Origin: Armigeres subalbatus
Taxonomy: Eukaryota > Arthropoda > Insecta > Diptera > Culicidae
Direction of reading: 5' to 3'
Assembly: GCF_024139115.2 (NCBI RefSeq)
Contig: NC_085141.1
Span: 429,244,338-429,308,337 of the forward strand
Length of the DNA stretch: 64,000 nucleotides
The stretch's first letter is position 1, and every line of letters starts with the position of its first letter. The notes below the pieces were generated by a model. That model searched no databases, was not told the DNA's origin, and worked only from the letters and a program-made list of their open reading frames with translations. This document shows, piece after piece, positions 55,647 to 64,000 of this stretch. A program made the position numbers and the translations under genes.

Positions 55647-56773
55647 ATGGCAAAGGTTATGACTGGTCAGTACATTTTGTGTATATTTGGATGCATGCGA
55701 GTTATTATAGCTATTCACAATATTCCAGTGCGTGGACAAGTGGATTCAAAGGAACTTGGGTTCACATTGACCCATGAACATTTGTCGTTAGACTTTCATC
55801 ACTTTTACGTAGCACCTCCATCGGGCTTGGAGTTGTACGTAAATAAAAAGATCACGCTGCAAAACGTTGGGTATGTCCGTCAGTACCCTTACAGTTCTGC
55901 GTATAACGTTAACTTCGAAGATGATGATACCCATGATGCTGTGCTGAAGGATGTAATGCAATACAAAGCTTGTGGTGGAAGTAAGGATTTATATTTTAGA
56001 TGAATAAGGTAAATGTATGTATGTCGAATATCGAGTAACGTTTTGTAGATACAATCGTCGAGAATACTTCACATGGAATCAATCGTAACTTGAAGCTTTT
56101 GTACAACATTTCGGAAGCATGTAACGTACATATCGTTGCTGGTACAGGCCATTATGTTCAAGCGGTACAACCAGACTCCGTTACCCACATGACCATAGAA
56201 GAGATGGGCGATCTCTATACAAAGGAGATTCTGTTCGGTGCACAAGTTGACACCACGGCCAATGAAACCAATGTGATTAAGTGTGGTATGATAGGTGAGG
56301 TTGGTAGCTCGTGGCCCATCACATCATTTGAGAAGAAAGCTATCCAGGCTACGGGAGAGACTCAAAGCGTGCTGAACTGTCCGGTAACTTTCCATCCCGG
56401 TCGAGATAAAGATGCACCGAGTGAGATTGTTCGTTTGTACTTGGAAGCTGGAGGCAAGGCTGACAAATGTGTTATGTCACATCTAGGTAATAAGTGAATA
56501 AGTCTGATGATAAACGATAACGTTTTATTGTACCTTTGAATGATATTCACAGATCGGACCATATTAGATCACGATGATTTATTGGAGTTTGCCAAATTGG
56601 GAACATACTGCCAATTCGACCTTTTTGGTACGGAGTGTTCTTACTATCAGTTGAACAATTGTGGATATATGCCATCTGACGAGCAACGTTTGCAAAGTGT
56701 CGTGCACATGATCAACGAAGGATACGAAGACCGTGTTCTAATGTCACATGATATACACACAAAGCATCGATTG
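55647..56773 (+). CDS. Phosphotriesterase-related protein (PTER), 3'-incomplete
   Basis: Three exons join in frame: 55647-55980, 56049-56486 and 56553-56773 (donors GGAA|GTAAGG, CTAG|GTAATA, TTG|GTAAGT; acceptors TTTTGTAG and TATTCACAG), giving about 331 residues. This amidohydrolase-fold family coordinates two metal ions. Visible hallmarks are [13 protein letters not shown] (His-x-His ligands), [55 protein letters not shown] across the third junction (His ligand), [12 protein letters not shown] and the late Asp of [12 protein letters not shown]. The start is uncertain: ATG 55647 is used, but ATG 55662 or an upstream ATG in frame at 55584 is possible, and the first ~35 residues are unlike the family. 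The final exon expected after the GTAAGT at 56774 was not found. That intron or downstream region holds a MITE and an RTE relic. Cytosolic hydrolase; its natural substrate is not deducible here. Confidence 0.88.
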
Positions 56774-56816
56774 GTAAGTTTCGTCTTATTTTCGGTTATT
56801 CGCCGCATTATCTATT

Positions 56817-57596
56817 AAGGGGTATCTGGGGTAATATGGACCCCCGGGGAAAAACGACCTTTTGGAATTTTTAGCAATGTTCCAGGTATATTTTCGAGAA
56901 TGTTTACTACTGGATTGGTATTTCATAATCCGAACCTAGGATAGGATGTGCCAATTAGTCATTAAAAATCGTACCGGTTTTCTGTCAAAATCGTACCGGT
57001 TGCTGATTGGGTGAAAATGACAATCGATTACTTCGATCGGCGGTATCACATTTTCAAAAGGGCAGCTTGTTGTTACCTTGGCCGTGTTGCTGGGTTAATA
57101 AGTTGAAATTTATGAAAAAATTCAAAAGTTTGATATTTGATTTTTTGGGTAAAATTAATTTATGCTAGACTGCAAATGATGTATGCATGATTCTCAAGTG
57201 CTATGCTAATTTAAAACTCTTGATTTGAAGCATTATTTGCCAACTTTTTGCCCATTTCACTATAAAACTAATCTAATTCGATGTTTAAACTTTTTTCTGA
57301 TAGTACGTAGCATCTTTTACTACGAATAATGGAAGAAATGAACGAGAAAACATGATTTTTTTACATATATTGTTCGGCGGATTTTGCATAAAAATTATTC
57401 GGAAGCACTGGCCACCACCTCGTCGAAGCGACCGACTGAGGAAACAACAAGGCAGTCGCAATTCAATTGTCACATCCTATCCTAGATCCGAACTACATGC
57501 GCTGTAATAAATACACTGAAAAAACTGCCGAAAATGTACTAAAAATGCCAAAGGGTCGTTTTGCCCCGGGGGTGCATATTACCCCAGTTTCCCCTA
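56817..57596. mobile_element. ~780-bp TIR element in the PTER downstream intron
   Basis: AGGGGTATCTGGGGTAATAT with GACCCCCGGGGAAAAACGAC at the left is mirrored by GTCGTTTTGCCCCGGGGGTG and ATATTACCCCAGTTTCCCCT at the right. A second inner pair (CTAGGATAGGATGTG / CACATCCTATCCTAG) lies near 56937 and 57472. No transposase, so non-autonomous. Confidence 0.88.
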
Positions 57597-57649
57597 ACTT
57601 ATGAAAACTGAATTAACAATTTGACTCCACAGTATTCGATGCCTGGCCA

Positions 57650-58185
57650 CATCCTTGATTGCGCTAAATGCTCGCCAAATTGTTCTGCAGCTGTTCTTCT
57701 CACCTAGCTTGCTGAATTGCACGCCTTCTTATACCATATACCTGGATGCCTGGTATATTGTAGAGTTCCATAACCTCAATATGTTCCTTCAGTTTCCCCG
57801 AACGTTTAGGGTCCCCAGACCTGATTCCACCGCGTGCACCCAGTGTGTTCTTATCCTTCCATGAACATTCGCATTAATTAACCAGTTCACTGAAGTCTGC
57901 CGTGTTTTAGTCGATTCACAATATTTTCTTCTTTGTACACTTGATACAGCTCGGAATTCATGTGTCTGTGCCACAACCATTTTCTTTACCGAGTACAGGG
58001 GTGACATTGCGCATTTCGACTCGAAACGAGCATGCAAACCATGCAAACAGTCATATGAAAGAGCCCAGTACTTTATGCCCGAAAACCCCGAAAGCTTTCC
58101 GGTCCGCCTCTTCTAACGTCCATGCTTCATGTCCCTAAAGGGCACTGGTAGAATCAGTGTTTTATACGGGAAAGGGCCGTTTCTC
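57650..58185 (-). pseudogene. RTE-like ORF2 C-terminal remnant
   Basis: With shifts, the minus strand reads YKTLILPV, EEADRKAFGVFGHKVLG, then IRTHWVHAVESGLGTLNVRG (RTE tail block, compare 41300-41420) toward 57790. It is about 180 codons, multiply frameshifted. Confidence 0.7.
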
Positions 58186-58432
58186 CGAAAACCATCCGGC
58201 CGAATGCCACTTCGTTGTTTGTTGTTTGGCCGAATATACTATTTAACCGAACAGACAATCAGGGCGAAAGTCATTTGGCAGAATAGGTCATATAGCCGAA
58301 CAAATAATTTGGCCGAACAGATCATTTCGCCGAACAGGTCATTTGGCCGAACAAATTATTTTTCCGAACAAGTCATTCGGCCGAATAGGTCGTTCGGCTG
58401 AATATGTCATTTAGCTAAAAGGATCATTTGAC
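58186..58432 (+). repeat. TTGGCCGAA tandem repeat, left arm
   Basis: Units of about 17 bp such as GGTCATTTGGCCGAACA, diverged, head to tail (around 14 copies). The same unit appears inverted at 59310-59935. Confidence 0.85.
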
Positions 58433-59309
58433 GTCTCACTTCCACTAATCAATCATCATTTCTCACTTCTCACTGCGAAGAGAGACAACTCTTCTTCGCT
58501 CTTCCCAATTTTCACAGTGAGAAGTGATAAATAAGAAATGAGGAGTGAGAAGTGAGAATTGAGACAATGTGAGAAATGAGTAGTGAGAGATGAGACGACT
58601 TTTCTCTCACTTCGCACTAATCATTTCTTACTTCTTACTGTGAAAAGTAAAAAGTGCGAAGTGATTAGTTAGACGTCTCACTGCTCATTTCGCACTTCTC
58701 ACTTTTCACAATAAGAAGTGAGAAATAAGTAGTGCAAGGTTAGAAGTAAGTCGTCTTAATTCTCACTCCCAGTGACAAGTTAGCAATGATTAGTGAGAAG
58801 TGAGACGTCTCTTTTCACACTTCGTACGTCTCATTTCTCACTCCTGATTTCTCACTTACTGTGTAAAGTCAGAGTTGCGAAGTGGGTAGCGAGACGTTTC
58901 AATTCTCACGCGCTACTCATTTTTGACAGTAAGAAGTGAAAAGTGAGAAATTATTAGTGATACGTTTCACTTCTCGCTTCGCACTACTCACTTTTCACAG
59001 TGAGAAATAAAAAGTGAGAAATGATTAGTGAGAAGTAAGAAGTGATTCGTCTAACTTTTCATTAATAATTCCTTATTTCTCACTTCTCGCTGAGAAAAGT
59101 GAGTAGTGCGATTTGAGAAGTGAAACGTCTACTCACTTTTCACAGTGAGAAGTGAGACGTCTCATTTCTCACTGTGAAAAGTGGGAAGGGTGAAGTAAGA
59201 AGGGAGACGCCTCTCTTTTCACTCATTATTTCTAACTCCCTATTTCTCACTTTTGCAGTGAGCAGTGAGAAATGATGATTTAGTAATGAGAAGTGAGACG
59301 ACATATTAC
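58433..59309. repeat. AGAAGTGAGA / TCTCACTTCT alternating palindromic repeat
   Basis: Blocks of TCTCACTTCTCACTTTTCAC and CAGTGAGAAGTGAGAAATGA alternate in both orientations over about 880 bp, with irregular spacing. It can form many nested hairpins. It is sandwiched between two oppositely oriented TTGGCCGAA arrays. Confidence 0.9.
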
Positions 59310-59935
59310 CTATTTGGCCCAAATAACATTTTCGGCCGAATGAACTATTCGGCCAATTGACTTGTTCGGCCAAATGACCCATTCGGACAAATGACCTATT
59401 CGGCCAAACGATCTATTCGGCCGTATGAACTTGGCCGAAGGTTACAAGGGTCGAACAAACCATCGAAATGAATATACGGTCGAACAGGTCATTTGGCTGG
59501 AAAAGTCATTTAGCCAAAATGTCCATTTGGTCGAAAATTACGAACAAACGACCGAACTGGTTATTTAACCGAAAATTTTTTTTGTTCGAATAGTTCACGT
59601 GACCGAAAATGCCGTTTAGCAGAATGGCCATTTGATCGAACGGGCCAAACGACCATATCGGCGAAAGTACATTTTGGGCCAAACGGCCATTTCGACCAAA
59701 CGACCTGTTGAGCAGACGATTTTTTCTGCCAAAAGCTTTGCGTTTTGGCCGAAGTATGTCACTTTGGCCAAACTTTTTTCGGCCCAATAACCGATTCGGT
59801 CAAACGTTCATTTCGGCCAAAAGGAATTAACCTAGGTGACTTTCGGCTTAACGTGTTATTCATCCAAGTGACATTTGACCAAATGGTTTTTCCGCTGATT
59901 GACTGTCTTCAAAACGACCCTTCCCCTCTTTGAAC
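59310..59935 (-). repeat. TTGGCCGAA tandem repeat, right arm (inverted)
   Basis: Units such as CATTCGGCCAAATGACC are the reverse complement of the left arm, growing more diverged toward 59900. Beyond it (59936-60120) are diverged AAATTTCCGAAGAA-like repeats. Confidence 0.85.
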
Positions 59936-60154
59936 AATTTCTCGTGGAATTACCGAAAAAATTGCTTATGGTTAATATAAAGAATTTTTATTAGAAATCC
60001 AACGAAATTAGCTCCAATTTCCGAAAAATTTCCCATAGGAATAAAAAAACGAAAGAATACTAAAGATTACCTATGGAAAATCCGAATAATTTTCCTGAGA
60101 AATTCCGAAGAATTTAATTAAGGATCATCTGCAGGCTAAACATCTCATCCATTC

Positions 60155-60995
60155 GTTCACCAGCTCTCACGAAAACCTGCATGGTATACCCTGACGAAGG
60201 ACTCCACAAGCGGTCTCAGTCTGTAAATAATAATACGCGACAGAATTTCTTCGTCGAGTTCAGAACAGTGATCCCTTTGTAAGTGCCACACTCTAGTCTG
60301 TGCCCTTTCTTAAAGATCTTAAAGGCATATGAGGCAACCCTAATAGCCGGAAGATAGTTATTCATCCTCCCATATTTTCTGAATGTGTTGGATCGATTGA
60401 TGCAGCTGCTCACTGCCAAGTTTAGGAAGCAATCTTTTTTGTTTTCAGTTCATTTAGAGTTTTCTTAACCTCATCCAGCGTTGGAGGTTCCACAGATTGT
60501 CCATCGTCGATTATGTTCTTACTTCTTCTTAATACACCTTCGTTTTCACTGTTCAACAAATCCTTGAATGCCTCTTCCACTTGACCGCACCTATAGTCTT
60601 GTCTTTTAGGGATGATTCATTAATTACGTAACGCAAAAAAATGCCGTTTTCGACCCTTTCTCCCCCTATGCCACACTTTTTGTATGAAGCATCTGAACAT
60701 TTTGTATGAATTGTCTCATTTCATGGCCCCTCTTCTAAGCGCTTCGTAATTTATGGATGTTCCCTAAGCGAATTGCCTTCTCAGTCATTGCATATGTCGG
60801 GCACTAGCAAACCTCGGCATATCTTTTCTATCCATGCTTTCCGGCGCTTCAGCTATTACACTTCCTTCGTGCTGCCTTTTATTTCTGCAGTGGATTCGCG
60901 TCACTTCTGCTCTTGCTGCACTGTACTGTTCTCTATTGCATCGGGTACCAGTCACTAGCATCCGACTCCTGGCAGCATATTTCTCGTCCGTCACT
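60155..60995 (-). pseudogene. RTE-like ORF2 remnant, linker and start of RT, interrupted by a MITE
   Basis: The minus strand, in order, reads EQYSAARAEVTRIHCRNKRQ and ESMDRKDMPRFA (60785-60990, endonuclease-RT linker), then a MITE, then LDEVKKTLNELK (about 60460) and FKKGHRLECGTYKGITVLN (about 60290). This matches the order in RTE elements and the segment at 39970-40210. Confidence 0.75.
60609..60764. mobile_element. 156-bp MITE of the TTACGTAACGC family inside the RTE relic
   Basis: GGGATGATTCATTAATTACG at the left and TCGTAATTTATGGATGTTCC at the right are inverted ends. The interior CACACTTTTTGTATGAAGCA is shared, inverted, with 35529-35695. Confidence 0.85.
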
Positions 60996-61309
60996 TCTTT
61001 TTACCTACTGGATCTAAAGCGAATACCATCTTTGCAGGGTTGCTGTTCGGAGTTCTTACAACATGCCCAGCCTATCGTATCATTCTACATTTTGCCACCT
61101 TCTGGATATTGGGTTCGCCGTAGAGTTGGGAGTGTTGCAGCGGGTACCCGCTATACTAGCACCCGACTTCTGGCTGTATTTTTCTTGACCGTTACTTGCT
61201 GGCGCTTCTTCTTACCAAACAGATCTAAATCGAACACCATCTTTGCAGGGATGCTGTCCAGAATCCTAACAACATGCCCTATAATGCTAGGTAGATCACA
61301 ATGAGTCTA
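60996..61309. repeat. ~212-bp tandem duplication, diverged
   Basis: GGATCTAAAGCGAATACCAT with CTTTGCAGGGTTGCTG (about 61012-61050) recurs as AGATCTAAATCGAACACCAT with CTTTGCAGGGATGCTG (about 61222-61262). Flanking blocks (GGGTACC..CACTAGCATCCGACT / GGGTACC..TACTAGCACCCGACT) recur at the same offset. It adjoins the RTE linker and is probably derived from it. Confidence 0.65.
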
Positions 61310-61440
61310 GCTTCTTGGGTTGTTCCCTAATGGCTGCTAGTTAAAAGGCGTTTACCTCATGAGTTTTCCGGCAATAGAATATCACCACTTTTTTGAAATG
61401 TGAATATGTATTATCAATATGATTGACATTTTCAACAATT
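61310..61440. repeat. Dispersed repeat, inverted relative of 45700-45870
   Basis: GTTGTTCCCTAATGGCTGCT, AAAAGGCGTTTACCTCATGA, CCGGCAATAGAATATCACCA and TATTATCAATATGATTGACA correspond, reversed, to the blocks at 45700-45870. Confidence 0.8.
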
Positions 61441-61714
61441 TTAAGGTGATTATAGAATGAAGCCCGTGGTGAATTTCAAATTCACCACACGTTTATCTGC
61501 ATACATTTCCAAAAGCCCAAATCTGGCGTAATAGTTTTCGTACAGTGCCGAAACTTAAATCAGGATTGTTCAGCATAACTAAGCAAACGATCTACCATTA
61601 TTTCAGGCGCATACGCGTAATGGTTCTTTCATCTCGTGCTCTTGAAAAAAATATTGGAAAAGCACGTGGTTTACAAAATGGCCGATTTCTGGCTTCATTC
61701 TATAATCACCTTAA
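61441..61714. mobile_element. 274-bp MITE with TTAA target site
   Basis: TTAAGGTGATTATAGAATGA at the left and TCATTCTATAATCACCTTAA at the right. The TTAA at both ends is the likely duplication, as for piggyBac-type elements. Inside, GGTGAATTTCAAATTCACC forms a small hairpin. The 65-codon ORF at 61545-61742 overruns the right end and is not called. Confidence 0.93.
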
Positions 61715-64000
61715 GGTGGCATCAGCTAGCTATGTTTTTTAATTGTTGTAGAAGGTAAACATAAACAGGTAGAAGGTAAACAATAGGGCTGCTTTATCTC
61801 TAAGCGGACTGCTGCAAAGAAATTAGAAAACCACAAAATTGACAATTACTGACTGGCCGTATTGTTTTCTAACTTTCATAAATAACGAAAGAGAATGAGA
61901 TTCGTCCTTGCAGTGCCCTATGAAAATCTTTACAACTAAGACGTTAAAGCAGTCTTTGCTTAGCTGTAGGAAATATTACCCACTTTCCCCTATCCGGGGA
62001 TTTTTTTGAAGGATTGCATGTATACAGTAATGCTGATCTGTTGTAAATCTGTAGCCGAAGCTGATAAATTTCCACGAACTCATTCAAATAACGGAAGATG
62101 ATTTGAGCGGTTTCTTTTGTTAATAAAAAAAATGATCTAGAGGTCGTACTGGACTTTGCACAATACATCCAGGGAATCCAATGTCGGAAGTGCATGATGA
62201 GAGGAGTTTGTAAAAAATGAATTCACAAATAACCACAGATTAAAAAGATTTACACATAATGTGAATAACGAAGGCTAATGAGTCATTAATGAGGTAGAAG
62301 CGGCAATGCATTTTTATCCATATACGATGCTTGTCTTTGATAAATATGCAATGCATATACACATTCCAGCCGCTGATTATAATAATCGTTCTACTCATAA
62401 TTGTCTGATGTGATCTATTTAAAAAAAGCAAGTCCATTTGCTCTTAACTCTTTATATGGGCGATCACAATTCACAAGTTACTTCAAATTCAAGAATACAT
62501 AATGATGTGTAATTTTGAAGTTTAGCAATCATAAGCTCACAAGACAATCATTTGCTCACAAGACAATATGAGGCGTCCTCCACCTGATTAATTGAACAAG
62601 ATGGGACAATTAGGCAAACAATTGCAGTGTGTTTAATCGCTAAAATCAGCGATGTTAGAAAATCGCTTCTAGCGACCAACGAACATGTACACAGCTTATG
62701 TGAGATCTATTAGCATCATCGTCAGTAAGCGATGCTTTTGCGCTCTCCAGCCTTGTTCGTGCGGAGCGTTTCGGGTAGTGAGTTACCATGATCTCAAGAG
62801 AACAAGATACACGTAAATCGGTGTCGTCTACACTCACAGCTTGCAACTCACGCGATTTAACGTTTATTGCGAGAGCACGCAAAAAGCCGTTACTCTCAAT
62901 GTGTACAGTTGTAGACATCAAGTTAATCGGAACATGTACAACTTACGATCAACTGGAATCGAATCACGATCAATGCTGCAATGATCGTGATTCTTCCTTT
63001 CAAATCGGACATGTGCTTTCGCTAGAGGCTGCCCGTTCACATCGTTCACATGCGGAACGGCATGTTCTTATGTTTTTTACGGTGCAAATAAAAGGAAACA
63101 CGTAGGCGCGCGTCGAAAATACGCGGGCATAAATACTCGCCGGTGGAATTCAGGGTGCGCATCCGCGTGACTCCTGCGTATAGTCTTTAACAGCTTAAAC
63201 TGACATTATTTAGAAAACTGACACATTTTAGAAAATTCAAACATCCTTCTATTAGTTGCATTAACTAAATGACGGTTATAAAGTTGTTAAAATAGTGAAA
63301 CATAGAGAGTCCATTTCCCGATACTTTTCTTATCCCGGAAAAGATTAAAAACATAGTTTTAAATTCCCTCCAATACTGCGAGGCCAAATACTTCAGAACT
63401 AAGCCTAAATTCAGGTTAAAAATACTGCTTGATTTCTGATAAGGGATCTATTTAATAGCAAAAATTCGTTGCTGAAAACAATTTGGAATGTTCGTCACTT
63501 TGGTGCAATTTTATTTTCGTGACATTAACAACAGTTTGCTTAACACAGCTTAACAATAGTTTGCATTGTGCTTTAAACGAATCACACTATGTGTCACAAA
63601 TCGCAACACCAGCATACAGCAATGTCAAATAATTCAATTCCCAGTTTTCATTCAAAAGTTACTACGAGGCCTTCCCCTTTGAAAATTTGAATTTGTTGCG
63701 ATTGTTTAATCGATTCTTATAAGGAATATGTTTGTTCAAGGATATTAACATCCATTTTTGGTAGCATAATTTTGCTTTATATTTTCATAGCCTTTCTTTA
63801 GAAATAAGTTTCTTCTCTAGGTTTCATATCGCTTTCATATCACACTTCAAGTTTTCATCAATTTCGTTGCCAGGATTGAAGCAGAGGCGACATTTCAATT
63901 GATAATGTATCCATCTTTTCTTCAAAATCTAAAAATCGAGATTTTTTGGACTATGGAACCCAGTAATTTTAACAACAAAATTGTCATTACCGAGAGTTCG
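61715..64000. other. No gene supported; possible promoter or LTR fragment at ~62650-63190
   Basis: 62650-63190 is less AT-rich. It begins TGTTAGAAAATCGC and has a TATA-like CATAAATACTCGCC at about 63131, as in a retroelement LTR or a promoter, but no second LTR or target duplication was found. ORFs here (62655-62921 on minus, 62788-63105 on plus) overlap and show no domain. 63200-64000 is AT-rich with nothing recognised. Confidence 0.3.

Noticed and set aside
57630..57720. CCACAG|TATTCGATGCCTGGCC as the acceptor of the last PTER exon
   Set aside because: The downstream translation does not resemble the PTER C-terminus, and the sequence runs into an RTE relic on the other strand.
62655..63105. 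Overlapping ORFs of 88 and 105 codons
   Set aside because: Opposite strands, no domain; the segment looks more like a promoter or LTR fragment.
63733..63753. CAAGGATATTAACATCC as a second end of the 53437-53860 foldback family
   Set aside because: Only about 13 bp similar, no partner arm or target duplication seen; could be chance.

Overview
This is eukaryotic, intron-bearing, AT-rich DNA that is overwhelmingly repetitive. The repeat catalogue points to a culicine mosquito, most likely Aedes: a Feilai-like tRNA-SINE, R1-, RTE- and I-clade retroposons, Ty3/gypsy, P-like and DD34E transposases, dense MITEs with TA or TTAA target sites, and ITTERs of TTGGCCGAA repeats. The species cannot be fixed from the sequence alone. 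Only one ordinary host gene is convincing: a phosphotriesterase-related (PTER) gene at 55.6-56.8 kb, whose last exon is not visible.

Layout. 1-1.72 kb is a pure A/T 11-bp satellite running off the window edge. 1.7-4.0 kb is a degenerate 24-bp minisatellite that flips orientation and carries a SINE. 5.0-7.7 kb is a stack of nested MITEs. 7.8-10.1 kb holds a decayed DD34E transposase and a convergent unknown ORF; a Ty3/gypsy element with identical LTRs (10.1-15.0 kb) sits just upstream of that ORF. 16.5-21.6 kb is a second and third minisatellite block. The 23-bp family at 17.2-19.6 kb has stop-free units, and each unit is a perfect 7-bp hairpin, mostly with a TTCG loop. 22.6-26.0 kb is an intact three-exon THAP/P-element-like transposase gene, the only transposase here without a disabling mutation. 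28.9-34.7 kb is a two-gene DNA transposon with inverted termini: a Tnp2/Transposase_21-like gene on + and a convergent spliced companion gene on -, both lightly damaged. 37.7-41.5 kb holds a deletion derivative of an R1 element (with a solo LTR inside it) and an RTE fragment with an 11-bp target duplication. 41.5-46.9 kb is satellite, SINE, MITE and an I-clade RNase H relic. 47.1-52.7 kb is a full-length R1-clade retroposon with a 14-bp target duplication. 53.4-53.9 kb is a near-perfect 424-bp foldback element. 56.8-61.7 kb contains MITEs, RTE relics and a composite foldback of short tandem repeats. 61.8-64 kb has no gene that can be supported.

Several otherwise coherent ORFs (gypsy gag-pol, R1 ORF1, the Tnp2-like gene) are broken by single-base shifts. 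In the gypsy element this coexists with identical LTRs, so either these are defective copies mobilised in trans or the assembly carries indel errors. Intron positions were read from GT/AG sites and frame continuity only; no transcript evidence was available.
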